Below the pieces are notes generated by a model, which was not told where the DNA came from, searched no databases, and saw nothing but the letters and a program-made list of their open reading frames with translations. From NCBI RefSeq assembly GCF_900316465.1, contig NZ_ONDD01000026.1, forward strand, positions 1-44,802: a DNA stretch of 44,802 nucleotides, in the 5' to 3' direction. This DNA comes from an uncultured Fibrobacter sp. (GTDB lineage Bacteria > Fibrobacterota > Fibrobacteria > Fibrobacterales > Fibrobacteraceae). This document shows, piece after piece, positions 1 to 8,900 of this stretch. Numbering within the stretch: position 1 is the first letter of the stretch; each line of letters begins with the position of its first letter. The translations under genes and the position numbers were made by a program.

Positions 1-69
1 AGGTGGCAGATTGATGTGCGTGCCCTTGCACGCCGCTGGTATTGTAGGGCTACGCCCGTATATGAAGAA

Positions 70-99
70 CCGCCGGCTTCGCCGGCGGGTCACTTTTTT
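70..99 (+). terminator. GC-rich hairpin with T-run, probable terminator of an upstream gene
   Basis: CCGCCGGC (70-77) and GCCGGCGG (81-88) form a perfect 8-bp stem with a TTC loop, followed by a T-run at 94-99. The gene it would serve lies left of the window. The rest of 1-195 shows no gene: one frame is open from base 1 to a stop at 178, but it runs through this hairpin and has no recognisable protein pattern. Confidence 0.6.
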
Positions 100-195
100 G
101 TCCCGTTAAAATCATTTTACCTGCAATATTGGCAAAAAACGCCTGAAAATAGCGTGTATAGGAATAGAGAACATTCATAAACGTATTCTACCTAC

Positions 196-224
196 TTGAC
201 ATATACACACTAAATAGGTATATT
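196..224 (+). promoter_or_regulatory. Sigma70-like promoter of the higBA remnant
   Basis: TTGACA at 196-201 and TATATT at 219-224 are separated by exactly 17 bp. The -10 ends only 2 bp before the ATG of the higB remnant at 227. A transcript from here would start at or inside the higB start codon, so the mRNA would be leaderless for higB but would carry higA (361) with its own ribosome site. Confidence 0.6.
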
Positions 225-226
225 GA

Positions 227-351
227 ATGATACAAAGTTTTGCAGACAGAGAAACAGAACTTACTCTATTCGCATAAATGACCAATGGCGTATTTGTTTT
301 TCAATGAACGAAGGACACTTTTATAACGTTGAGATTGTTGACTATCACTAG
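227..351 (+). pseudogene. higB: higB toxin remnant with internal deletion
   Basis: ATG at 227 begins MIQSFADRETE, the typical N-terminus of HigB/RelE-family mRNA interferases. From about 259, in a different frame, the sequence reads TYSIRINDQWRICF and continues to ...VEIVDYH and a TAG at 349-351, which is the typical HigB C-terminus. The roughly 50 codons between are missing and the two halves are out of frame (271 minus 227 is not a multiple of 3). Family members are about 92 residues; here about 11 plus 30 remain. The toxin should therefore be dead. Its stop lies 9 nt before higA, the normal higBA order. Confidence 0.85.
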
Positions 352-360
352 GAGTAAACC

Positions 361-657
361 ATGAGCAAGCATATTGAAACGCCTACTATCGGAGAAATCC
401 TGAACGAAGAGTTTTTTACGCCTATGGGTTTATCTGCCTACAAGGTCGCTCAGGCAATCAATGTTCCTGTTTCAAGAATCCAGGACATTCTTCACGACCG
501 CAGACGAATTACGGTTGACACATCCTTGAGGCTCGCCAAGTTCTTTGGTGTTTCCGACGATTACTTCATCTCTTTGCAAGATGACATCGATATTCGCAAT
601 TTGAAAATTGAAATCGCCGAGGAACTCGAGAATATCAAGACCTTTGTGCCGGTGTAA
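361..657 (+). CDS. higA: HigA-family antitoxin (XRE helix-turn-helix)
   Basis: A 98-residue protein of the VapI/HigA group. In this family it binds and neutralises the HigB ribosome-dependent RNase and represses the higBA promoter. The helix-turn-helix spans about residues 22-68, including LSAYKVAQAINVPVSRIQDI and the RRRITVDTSLRLAKFFGVSDDYF segment. A GGAG just before the ATG, at the end of the higB remnant, is the ribosome site. Length and start fit the family. Because the toxin in front is internally deleted, this is now a solitary antitoxin; it may persist as a DNA-binding regulator or protect against a related toxin elsewhere. The promoter at 196-224 is its likely source and its likely operator region. 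Confidence 0.9.
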   Translation: MSKHIETPTIGEILNEEFFTPMGLSAYKVAQAINVPVSRIQDILHDRRRITVDTSLRLAKFFGVSDDYFISLQDDIDIRNLKIEIAEELENIKTFVPV

Positions 658-692
658 GACATTCGTCCCTCATTTTTTACTACATTACGGCC

Positions 693-1421
693 ATGCTATA
701 CGGTATTTGTTCTGATATCCATTCTAACGCGGTGGCTTTCGAGGCGGTTCTTGCCTCCATGAAGGACAACGGGGTAGAACGGAGGGTTTGTCTGGGTGAT
801 TTAGTGGGTTATGGTGCGGATCCTGACGAAAGCGTTCGTCTGGCTCGCGAAAATATGGACATTTGTATTATCGGTAACCACGACAGTGTGGCGATCAAGC
901 ACGAGTCCAGCGCCGGGTTCAACCCCTATGCCAAGCAGGCCATCGAATGGACGCAGAACCACTTGTCGGACGATTCGATTTCGTACCTGCGTTCGCTGCC
1001 GTATGTTTGCGAAGAAAACGACATTTGCTTTGTGCATGCCTCTCCGCTTTCGCCCGCGGACTGGGTGTACGTGACCGAGCTTGAAGATGCCCTCGACGCC
1101 TTTGAACATTTCAAGGGCCGCTACTGCTTTGTGGGCCATACACACAGCCCGGTGATTGTGGCGAGCCGCCCGAATGCAATCCCCAAGATTCTGGACGAAT
1201 ACGAATACAGGATTGAGGACACGGAACGCCTGTTGGTGAACGTGGGGAGCGTGGGCCAGCCGCGTGATCGCGATCCGCGCTCTTGCTGGTGTCTGCTGGA
1301 TACCGAGACCATGTGTGTGCGTTTGATTCGTGTCGATTACGATGTGTTCGAAACGCAGGAACGCATGAAAAAGGCCGGCATGCCGAGTTTCTTGATTGAC
1401 CGTCTGAGTGTAGGCCGCTAG
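693..1421 (+). CDS. Calcineurin-like metallophosphoesterase (YfcE / diadenosine-tetraphosphatase-like)
   Basis: A 242-residue soluble protein with the complete binuclear-metal signature of Metallophos_2 enzymes: SDIHSN (residues 7-12), GDLVGYG, GNHD, a VHASP histidine and GHTH. Relatives hydrolyse phosphomonoesters, phosphodiesters or Ap4A; the substrate cannot be read from sequence. A TACATT box and the string GGCC lie directly before the ATG, as at several other genes here, so the leader is probably very short. rlmH begins 4 nt after its stop, so the two are almost certainly co-transcribed. Confidence 0.85.
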   Translation: MLYGICSDIHSNAVAFEAVLASMKDNGVERRVCLGDLVGYGADPDESVRLARENMDICIIGNHDSVAIKHESSAGFNPYAKQAIEWTQNHLSDDSISYLRSLPYVCEENDICFVHASPLSPADWVYVTELEDALDAFEHFKGRYCFVGHTHSPVIVASRPNAIPKILDEYEYRIEDTERLLVNVGSVGQPRDRDPRSCWCLLDTETMCVRLIRVDYDVFETQERMKKAGMPSFLIDRLSVGR

Positions 1422-1425
1422 TCCC

Positions 1426-1887
1426 ATGAAATGGGTCTTGGCTGTTTTTGGTAAGGCAGGTTCGCCGTTCATTGCCGACGAGGTCGACAAGTATGTCAAG
1501 CGTTTACGTGGGGGAATGTTCCCGCTCGAAGTCGTGGAACTCAAAGAGTCCAAGATAGACGACCGCATGCAGGCATTGGCACAAGAAGCGACACTTTTTG
1601 ACAAGAAATTCCCGAAGTCCGAATACAAGCGCGTCATTTTGTCCGAAGAGGGCAAGCTGATGGATACGGTCAAGCTTTCGGATACGCTCCGGGACCGTTT
1701 TCCGGGAAATATCGTGTTCTTGATCGGGTCGGCGTACGGCATCGACGAGAACCTGAAAAAGACTGCCGACTTGCTCCTTTCGCTTTCGCCGTTGACGTTT
1801 ACCCACGACCATGCGCGTGTGCTTTTCGCCGAACAGCTTTACCGCGTTCAGATGGTGATGCAAAACCACCCCTATCATCATAGATGA
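1426..1887 (+). CDS. rlmH: 23S rRNA (pseudouridine1915-N3)-methyltransferase RlmH
   Basis: At 153 residues it matches the usual SPOUT RlmH size (about 155). The C-terminal half has the family pattern: the SAM-knot glycine loop IVFLIGSAYGID, then LSLSPLTFTHDHARVLFAEQ and the terminal NHPYHHR. The enzyme acts as a dimer on assembled 70S ribosomes, methylating pseudouridine 1915 in helix 69 of 23S rRNA. ATG at 1426 lies 4 nt after the metallophosphoesterase stop, so translation is probably coupled. Confidence 0.95.
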   Translation: MKWVLAVFGKAGSPFIADEVDKYVKRLRGGMFPLEVVELKESKIDDRMQALAQEATLFDKKFPKSEYKRVILSEEGKLMDTVKLSDTLRDRFPGNIVFLIGSAYGIDENLKKTADLLLSLSPLTFTHDHARVLFAEQLYRVQMVMQNHPYHHR

Positions 1888-1936
1888 CCGCTCGCGCCCA
1901 AACCAAATTTTTTTTGAAAAATTGCGTTTTCACCCC

Positions 1937-1965
1937 TTGACAGCGGACCTTTTTAATTCTATTAT
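1937..1965 (+). promoter_or_regulatory. Promoter of tRNA-Lys
   Basis: TTGACA (1937-1942) and TATTAT (1960-1965) with a 17-bp spacer; the predicted start is about 1972, some 16 nt before the tRNA. This is the best sigma70-type promoter in the window together with that of higBA. Confidence 0.75.
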
Positions 1966-1987
1966 TGTGCGCGTCCTAAGCGACTAT

Positions 1988-2060
<73 letters not shown>

Positions 2061-2065
2061 CGAAG

Positions 2066-2094
2066 ACCTCTCCTCACGGAGAGGTTTTTCTTTT
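2066..2094 (+). terminator. Terminator of tRNA-Lys
   Basis: ACCTCTCC (2066-2073) and GGAGAGGT (2078-2085) form an 8-bp stem with a TCAC loop, followed by a T-rich tract. It starts 6 nt after the mature tRNA end. Confidence 0.9.
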
Positions 2095-2158
2095 ATACTG
2101 GCAAGTCAATCCTGTCTTATGCCAGAATCAGCATCTTTCGTTTGAGTAACAATATTTC

Positions 2159-2182
2159 TATATTTGCCGCCGTAAAAAACGG
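2159..2182 (+). promoter_or_regulatory. TATATTTG box and leader hairpin before prfC
   Basis: TATATTTG at 2159-2166 matches the FCB-group -7 consensus TAnnTTTG. Immediately downstream CCGT (2170-2173) and ACGG (2179-2182) can pair around an A-rich loop, leaving 7 nt to the ATG at 2190. The same GCCGTA string occurs before gatB and lpxC. Confidence 0.5.
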
Positions 2183-2189
2183 ATAAATC

Positions 2190-3755
2190 ATGAACGCAGA
2201 AATCGAAAAACGCCGCACTTTTGCTATTGTCAGCCACCCTGACGCGGGTAAGACCACCATCACCGAAAAGTTCCTGTGGTACGGAAACGTGATTCGCGAA
2301 GCGGGCCACGTGCGCGCCAAGGCAAACCGCAGCTACACGGTGAGTGACTGGATGAAGATCGAGCAGCAACGCGGTATTTCTGTTTCGAGTTCCGTGCTGA
2401 ATTTCCCGTTCGAAGGTTGCATGTTCAACCTGGTCGATACCCCGGGGCACCAGGACTTCTGTGAAGATACTTACCGCGCCCTGACCGCCGTGGATGCGGC
2501 CCTCGTGCTTATCGACAGCGTGAACGGCGTGGAAAAGCAGACCATCAAGCTCATGGACGTGTGCCGCATGCGCCATACGCCGATCATCACGTTCATCAAC
2601 AAGATGGACTTGGATGGCCGCCACGTGCTTGACCTGCTCGACGAAATTGAAAGCATCTTGAAAATCAAGGTCGCCCCCTTTACGCTCCCCATTGGCGTGG
2701 GTAAGCTTTTCAAGGGTGTGTATTCCATCGCTGAAAACACCTTCCACACCTTCAATAAAGAAGAAGGCCATCAGGAAATCATCCAGATGGAAGGCCCGGA
2801 TGATCCGCGCCTTGTAGAAATGTGCGGCGAAAACTGGGTCGCCCAGTTCAAGGAAGAATACGAGATGGTGACCGGTGCCATGGACCCGTTCGACCACGAA
2901 AAGTTCCTGAAGGGCGAAATGTGCCCCGTGTTCTTCGGTTCTGCGGTGAATAACTTCGGCGTGCGTCAGCTGTTGAACGCTTTTGCAAAGCTTGCGCCGC
3001 CTCCGATGGTGCGCGAAACCGACAAGCGCCCGGTGAGCCCCGACGAAAACGACTTTAGCGCGTTTGTGTTCAAGATTCAAGCGAACATGGACCCCAAGCA
3101 CCGTGACCGCACGGCATTCCTGCGCATTTGCTCGGGCAGCTTTACCCGTGGCGAAAAGGTTTACCACGTGCGCACAGGCCGTGAAATTCGTTTGGCTGCT
3201 CCGACGGCATTCCTCGCGAAAGACAAGGAAGTTATCGACCACGCCTGGGCGGGCGATATCGTGGGTATCAATGACCCGGGACTTTTCCGCATCGGCGATA
3301 CCTTGACCGACGGCGAAAAAATCAACTTCACCGGCATTCCGGACTTTGCTCCGGAACACTTTGCCCGCGTAACGCTCCTGAACCCGCTTAAGAGCAAGCA
3401 GATGGCGAAGGGCCTTGCTGAACTTTCCGAAGAAGGTGCGACTCAGTTGTACGAACCGCTCAAATCCGCTATTCCTGTGATTGGTGTGGTGGGCGAGTTG
3501 CAGTTCGACGTGCTCAAGTTCCGCCTGCAGAGTGAATACGGCGCCGACGTGTCGCTGGACCGCGTGCCCGCTCACGGAATCCGCTGGGTTTCTGGCCCCG
3601 AAAAGGATGTCGCCAAGTTCGCCGAAGAATACGCGATGGACTGCATGATGGATAAGGAACGCAACCTGGTTTGCCTGTTCCCGAACGAATACCGTCTGAA
3701 CCTCGCCATCAAGAACTACGAAAACCTGACCTTCGCCGCCACCTCGCAAGGGTAA
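2190..3755 (+). CDS. prfC: Peptide chain release factor 3 (RF3)
   Basis: 521 residues, close to the usual 525-530. RF3 is the translational GTPase that removes RF1/RF2 from the ribosome after peptide release. GTPase motifs are complete: G1 SHPDAGKT (15-22), switch I QQRGISVSSS, G3 DTPGHQDF, G4 NKMD. QQRGISV, CEDTYRALTAVDAALVLID and the EYGADVSLDRVPAHGIRWV segment separate RF3 from EF-G. It stands alone behind the tRNA-Lys terminator, so it is probably monocistronic. On the opposite strand a 547-codon open frame exists only because of its biased codons. Confidence 0.97.
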   Translation: MNAEIEKRRTFAIVSHPDAGKTTITEKFLWYGNVIREAGHVRAKANRSYTVSDWMKIEQQRGISVSSSVLNFPFEGCMFNLVDTPGHQDFCEDTYRALTAVDAALVLIDSVNGVEKQTIKLMDVCRMRHTPIITFINKMDLDGRHVLDLLDEIESILKIKVAPFTLPIGVGKLFKGVYSIAENTFHTFNKEEGHQEIIQMEGPDDPRLVEMCGENWVAQFKEEYEMVTGAMDPFDHEKFLKGEMCPVFFGSAVNNFGVRQLLNAFAKLAPPPMVRETDKRPVSPDENDFSAFVFKIQANMDPKHRDRTAFLRICSGSFTRGEKVYHVRTGREIRLAAPTAFLAKDKEVIDHAWAGDIVGINDPGLFRIGDTLTDGEKINFTGIPDFAPEHFARVTLLNPLKSKQMAKGLAELSEEGATQLYEPLKSAIPVIGVVGELQFDVLKFRLQSEYGADVSLDRVPAHGIRWVSGPEKDVAKFAEEYAMDCMMDKERNLVCLFPNEYRLNLAIKNYENLTFAATSQG

Positions 3756-3809
3756 TTTTTTTAATAAATTCTAAATTAAGTAAAAGTTCCTTACAATGGG
3801 GGTTGTATT

Positions 3810-4835
3810 ATGGCTTTGAAAAATTTTATGTCACCCTGGAGCTACGCTGTGGCGATAGGGTCCATGTTCCTTTTCGCAGCCTGCGGTGATGACAGCAGTT
3901 CCACTAAGGTTGCTGAGCCTGTCGATGATCCGTCAAGTTCGTCAATTGCGGTCGAGACTCCTGATGGAGAGGAATCTTCTTCCTCTGTCATCCAGAGCGA
4001 TAATGAAGGGTCCAGCAGTAACATTGACTCGTTGAATTCATCCTCCAGCATTAGCGAAGAATCCAGCAGTTCCAAGGTCCCTGAGCCTGCCGAGGGGGCC
4101 ACTAGCAGCTCGTCAGTTGAACAGAACTGCTCGGCAATTTTAAAGGGAAAGTCTGGCTGGAGTTGGGATGTTCCTAAAGAATGTCGATTTAACCCGGATA
4201 TTACCTATGGCACGATGACTGACTCTCGTGACGGTCAAACCTACAAAATCATAAAGATTGGCAATCAGACATGGATGGCAGAAAATCTGAACTATGCTGA
4301 TAGTACGAACACTCCGAGCTTGTTGGAACGCAGTTGGTGTTATAACAAGAAGCCCGAAAACTGTGCCGTGGGAGGACGCCTTTACACTTGGGCGGCAGCC
4401 ATTGACTCGGTAAAACTTGCTACCGATGCCGATAATCCCCAGGATTGCGGTTACGGCAAGACATGCACGCTTCCGACAATAGTTCAGGGCATTTGCCCCG
4501 ATGGCTGGCATCTGCCGACACAAGCAGAATGGGAAACTTTGTTTACTGAGGTGGGCGGACAATCGATGGCTAGCGATATTTTGAAATCGCTAACAGGTTG
4601 GTATTCTAATGGCAGCGGTACGGATGATGTGGGCTTTTCTGCAATCCCTGCTGGCTTCAGATACAATAATGGTCGCTTCATTGATAGTCAGTATGCCTAT
4701 TTCTGGTGTGCCTCTGAGTATGATAGCCTCCAAGCCCACGACATGGACTTGGATTACTTTTACAAGAGTCCGAAACTGTTCAGTTTTGAAAAAAATTACG
4801 CCTTTTCAGTTCGTTGTCTAAAGGACGACCCATAG
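3810..4835 (+). CDS. FISUMP-domain lipoprotein (TIGR02145), copy 1
   Basis: A 341-residue secreted lipoprotein. The signal peptide ends in a lipobox FAAC with Cys25. Residues about 28-110 are a Ser/Glu-rich linker with runs of SSS, and residues about 127-341 form the FISUMP domain. Family landmarks are TDSRDGQTYKIIKIG, TWMAENLNY, GGRLYTWAAA, GICPDGWHLPT, a GFSAIPAGF strand and the closing FSVRCLKD. This family is expanded in Fibrobacter and its role is unknown; location and linker suggest an outer-surface display domain, and the fold may be related to the formylglycine-enzyme/C-type-lectin-like group. ATG at 3810 has a GGGGG stretch upstream as a weak ribosome site. This is the first of five paralogues in the window. 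Confidence 0.9.
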   Translation: MALKNFMSPWSYAVAIGSMFLFAACGDDSSSTKVAEPVDDPSSSSIAVETPDGEESSSSVIQSDNEGSSSNIDSLNSSSSISEESSSSKVPEPAEGATSSSSVEQNCSAILKGKSGWSWDVPKECRFNPDITYGTMTDSRDGQTYKIIKIGNQTWMAENLNYADSTNTPSLLERSWCYNKKPENCAVGGRLYTWAAAIDSVKLATDADNPQDCGYGKTCTLPTIVQGICPDGWHLPTQAEWETLFTEVGGQSMASDILKSLTGWYSNGSGTDDVGFSAIPAGFRYNNGRFIDSQYAYFWCASEYDSLQAHDMDLDYFYKSPKLFSFEKNYAFSVRCLKDDP

Positions 4836-4914
4836 GCTCTACTCGCTTGCTTCCGTCGCACTAATTTGTAATAAAAAGTTTTCAAATTCATGAAGCTTCA
4901 TGGCTCCTTCCATC

Positions 4915-4990
4915 GGGGTTTTAGGGGTGTCCCCCTAGGCGAGGGGGTGGGGAGCAACGAAGTGCGATACAGGGGGAGACTTCCCCCTTT
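4915..4990 (+). repeat. GGGGTTTTAGGGG intergenic repeat, copy 1, ending in a terminator hairpin
   Basis: This lies in the 304-nt gap between the FISUMP gene and dsbA. It contains GGGGTTTTAGGGGTGTCCCC, then GAGCAACGAAGTGCGA, and ends with the hairpin AGGGGGA (4971-4977) / TCCCCCT (4982-4988) and T residues. The same layout recurs at 20375-20452 (+) and 30522-30613 (-), each time just downstream of a gene on its own strand. It probably acts as a terminator. The rest of the gap (4836-4914, 4991-5070) shows no gene. Confidence 0.75.
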
Positions 4991-5074
4991 ATTGTTGTTC
5001 TAGGAAGATTCGTAATATTGAATCTTTCATCTCACATTGCACATTCGTCATTACGGCCTACTCCCTACTTTTTA

Positions 5075-5110
5075 TATATTTCCCCTACACAGGTAAGCAT
5101 AGCGCTTACC
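5075..5110 (+). promoter_or_regulatory. TATATTTC box and leader hairpin before the DsbA-like gene
   Basis: TATATTTC (5075-5082) resembles the FCB -7 box. In the 5' leader GGTAAGC (5092-5098) pairs with GCTTACC (5104-5110), followed 5 nt later by six T. It could be a weak attenuator or a simple mRNA-stabilising hairpin. A ribosome site AAAAGGA follows before the ATG at 5140. Confidence 0.4.
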
Positions 5111-5139
5111 CAGGATTTTTTAACATCAAAAGGAAAAAC

Positions 5140-5874
5140 ATGAAACGTCTCCCCATTGTTGCTCTCGCAGTATGTTTCGCTGGTCTCGTTGCCTGCAATC
5201 AGGCTTCCGCCGGCGGTTCGTTCAACCAGCAGGCCAGGCTTGATAACCTTGAAAAGGATTTCAAGCAGGTCAAGGAAGAATTTGAAATCATCAAGTATGC
5301 CCTCGACAAGCGCGGCATCTCCTTGGAACAGGCCCGCGCCGAAATGGAAGCGGACAACAAGGTCTGGGACATTCCCGACGAAGACAGCCCGGTCTTTGGC
5401 AACACCAAGAACCCGAAGCTCACGATTGTTGAATTTACCGAATTCCAGTGCCCGTACTGCTCCCGCATCGCTCCGGTCATGAAGGAACTCAACGAAAAGT
5501 ATCCGGACAAGATCAAGTTCGTGTACAAGCACTTCCCGCTCAGTTTCCACTCCAACGCTCGCGCTGCCGCTGCCTCTTCTATCGCTGCACACAAGCAGGG
5601 CAAGTTCTGGGAATACCGCTACGCTCTCGCTCCGCATAGCCGCGAACTCGGCGACTCCATCTATGTGGAAGTTGCAAAGCAGATCGGTTTGAACGTGGAA
5701 CAGTTCAAGAAGGACATGGTGCTTGACTCTGCCATGAACGCCCGTATCGACAAGGACTTCCAGCTCGGTACCGAAGTCGGCGTGCAGGGTACTCCGAACT
5801 TCTACATCAACGGCAAGCGTCAGGACCGTTTCAGCCCCGAACTGGTTGAAAAGCTCCTCAAGGAAGCCAAGTAA
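5140..5874 (+). CDS. DsbA-like thioredoxin-fold lipoprotein
   Basis: 244 residues. The signal peptide has lipobox LVAC (Cys19), so the protein is likely anchored facing the periplasm. Residues about 28-60 are charged and probably helical or coiled-coil. The thioredoxin/DsbA fold starts near residue 85: FTEFQCPYCSRIAP holds the CPYC redox centre, and GVQGTPNFYING carries the cis-proline loop. KHFPLSFHSNA and the helical insert are typical of DsbA/BdbD and Na+/H+-antiporter-associated thioredoxins. It probably introduces or shuffles disulfides in exported proteins, which fits a genome with many Cys-containing secreted lipoproteins and glycosidases. It is a single-gene unit with its own promoter and terminator. 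Confidence 0.88.
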   Translation: MKRLPIVALAVCFAGLVACNQASAGGSFNQQARLDNLEKDFKQVKEEFEIIKYALDKRGISLEQARAEMEADNKVWDIPDEDSPVFGNTKNPKLTIVEFTEFQCPYCSRIAPVMKELNEKYPDKIKFVYKHFPLSFHSNARAAAASSIAAHKQGKFWEYRYALAPHSRELGDSIYVEVAKQIGLNVEQFKKDMVLDSAMNARIDKDFQLGTEVGVQGTPNFYINGKRQDRFSPELVEKLLKEAK

Positions 5875-5898
5875 TCTTTTAAGCGGTTCAATCTGTAA

Positions 5899-5928
5899 AC
5901 GCGACTTTAAGTCGCGTGCTCCCTTTTT
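5899..5928 (+). terminator. Terminator after the DsbA-like gene
   Basis: ACGCGAC (5899-5905) pairs with GTCGCGT (5911-5917) around TTTAA, followed by GCTCCCTTTTT. It lies 25 nt after the stop codon. Confidence 0.8.
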
Positions 5929-5987
5929 GAACGCGAAAATTTTAATTTCAAAATCAAACTAAAACACAACCAAAAGGACACGATCAT

Positions 5988-8900
5988 ATGATGAAGCGTA
6001 CATTGACTGCCGCTACCGTCGCCCTCCTCGGCTTCGGCGTAACGGCTACAATGGCTCAGCCGAAAGCACCGCGTGTAGTTCCTTACAAGTTCTTCGACGA
6101 ACAGTATCGTCCGGGGGGCTTTGACTACGCATACGGCGGTAAGAGCAAAGGTATCACCATCACTAAAGACGGCGGCTACAAGTCTAAGGCTGCCTTGAAC
6201 ATCAAGCTTGACCCGAGCGAATATTCGGGTGCATCTGTTTGCTTGTACAACGAAACCTTCGACCTCAACAAGTTCATGCTCGACTCCAAGCTCGAATTCA
6301 TGATCAAGGGTAAGAAGGGTGGCGAAGCCGTTAAGGTCGGCCTTTTGGATGAAGAAGTTTCTGACGGCAAGAAGACCCAGGTCGTTCTCCCGATGAACAA
6401 GTACATCCAGGGCGGTGCCGTGACGACGGATTGGAAGAAGGTTTCCATTCCTCTCGTGGACTTCCCGGACCGTGGTCTCTACTGGGACAACACCCGTAAG
6501 TCTGAATTCCCGGCTCGCATCGACTGGGACAAGATTGCTGAAATCCGCTTCTCTATCGACAAGAGCGGCGCATCTGATTTCGAAATCTGGGTCGACAACA
6601 TCGAAATCGTGAAGGGCAACAAGAAGGCCGCTCCGAAGAAGAAGGTTGTCTACTGGGATGAAAACAACGACGTCATTGACGGCCCGAAGAACCCCGAAAA
6701 GCTCGACGGCAAGGCTAAGCCTGTCAAGAACGGTACGTTCTACGATAACCAGCTCAAGGGCTTCAGCTACAGCTACGGTGGTCTCTCTGCCCAGCGCGAA
6801 GCTGACTCCAAGACTCAGGGCAACCCGAACGTGCTCGCCCTGTACATCGATAACAACGACTGGTCTGGCGTGACCTACTCTCTTGGCGAAGGCAAGTACA
6901 TTGACCTCTCCAAGGTTCGCAACAAGGGTGGTCTCTACTTCTGGATCAAGGGTAAGCTCGGTGGCGAAAAGGTCTACGTGGGTATCCTCGACAACCAGGG
7001 TAACGACATCAAGAGCCAGACCAAGATCAGCCTGAACGACTGGATCGAAGGCTCCAAGGTCAGCAAGGACTGGAAGCTCGTCAAGATTCCTCTGAAGAAG
7101 TTCGGCGACAAGGGTAAGGCTTGGGACGCTAACAAGCAGGCCGAAGTTGCTAAGGACGTGCAGTGGAACAAGATTCAGGAAGTCCGCTTCTCTGTGGGCA
7201 AGGGTGAAAACCAGGGTGAACCGGGCAAGCCGGCTCCTGTGACCATCTTCGTCGACCAGATTACCTTCACCGAAAATATCGACTGGGTTGACCCGGATAT
7301 CAAGTGGGATAACTGGAAATCCAAGGCTCCGGATGTCGTGATTTCTGACTTCGAAGGCAAGTTTGGCAAGGACAAGTGGGAACCGTCTTTCGGTCCGAAG
7401 TCCAAGGCCGAAATCGAAATGCCGTACAAGACCTCCAAGCTCGACGGCAACAGCCTCTACATCAAGCACTTCGAAATGTCCGACTGGGTGGACTTCGTTC
7501 TTGACTTTACCAAGAATGGTGCCGCTCACGACGCTAAGCAGCGCGACTGGACGAACCACTGGGGTATCATGTTCGACGTTTACTCCGAACGTGCATGGCA
7601 GTCCATTACGGTTCAGATCGGTGACGCTGGCAACGAACTCTTCGTTTCCAACACCGGTGTACCTCGCGGTCGCACCACGGTGATCGTGCCGTTCCGCACG
7701 TTCTCCAAGTTCCCGTACTACCAGCCGCCTAACGCTAAGGAAAACGGCGTATTCGACCTCAAGAACGTCGTTTCTCTCGACTTCAAACCGGGTGGAGAAG
7801 GTTCTAACGGTAGCTTCGAAATCGACAACATTAAGCTCACCAACCAGAAGGAAGTCAAGGCTGCTGCTCGCCCGGCTCTCGTGAAGGTTGAAGTTAAGGG
7901 TACCGGCGACGTGATCAACCCGAACATCTCGGGCGGCCTCTTCGGTATCAACGCAGCACTTTGGGATGGCGACATGCTCGACAATCCGAAGTTCAAGGTT
8001 CAGACTGCTGAATACGCCAAGCGCATCAACCACGGCATCATCCGTTATCCGGGTGGTCTCCGTGCCGATGACGACCACTGGAAGGAAATCCTCGACAACC
8101 ACGACTGGATGGTCGATACCGACGAATTCCTCGCCTGGTTGAAGAAGACCGGTTCTAACGCCATGTTCACCGTGAACTTCGGTTCCGGTACCGAACAGGA
8201 AGCCGCTGCTTGGGTGAAGCACACCAACATCGACAAGAAGGCCGGCATCGTTTACTGGGAAATCGGTAACGAAGTCTATGGTAACTGGCACCCGTACTAT
8301 GAAAAGTATGGTAAGGACGGCGGTACCATTTATGGTAAGCGCGCCCGTAAGTTCATCGAAGCCATGAAGAAGGTTGACCCGACCATTAAGGTCGCAGTCC
8401 TCGGCGTGCTCGATGGCCAGTGGAACGACAACGTGCTCAAGGAAACCGGCGACATTGCCGACGGTCTCATTGTTCACCACTATCCGCAGCACTTCGGTGA
8501 AGAAAACGACTTCGCCCTCCTCTCTGCTCCGCAGGACCTCGTTCCTATCTACAGCCGTCTCCATAAGGTTGTAGACAAGTGGACCAGCCACTTCAAGAAG
8601 GACAAGAAGATCGAACTCTGGCTCACCGAATGGAACTCCGTGGACTTCAACCCGGGTCCGCAGACCATCTCTCTCGAAAACGGTCTGTTCGTTGCTGACT
8701 ACCTCGCTATGCTCGCCACTGAAAATGTGGACAACGCACAGTACTGGGATATCCACAACGATATCACTCCGGAAGGCGGTGACTACGGTTACCTGACCCG
8801 TTCTGCAGAAGAATGCATGAACTGCCCGCGTCCGAGCTACTGGGCATTCCAGATGGCTTCTGACGCTCTCCGCGGCAAGCTCCTCAAGACCGAAATCTCC

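Noticed and set aside
1..180. Open frame from base 1 as the end of an upstream gene
   Set aside because: It reads through a terminator-like GC hairpin and its translation has no family resemblance; more likely intergenic.
2106..3749. 547-codon open frame antisense to prfC
   Set aside because: Codon-bias shadow; no ribosome site, no motif, and prfC is complete on the other strand.
5907..8756. 949-codon open frame antisense to cel51A
   Set aside because: It arises from the extreme G/C-ending codon bias of cel51A. The translation is a low-complexity Val/Leu/Glu/Asp/Arg mix without motifs, while the sense strand encodes a complete GH51 enzyme.
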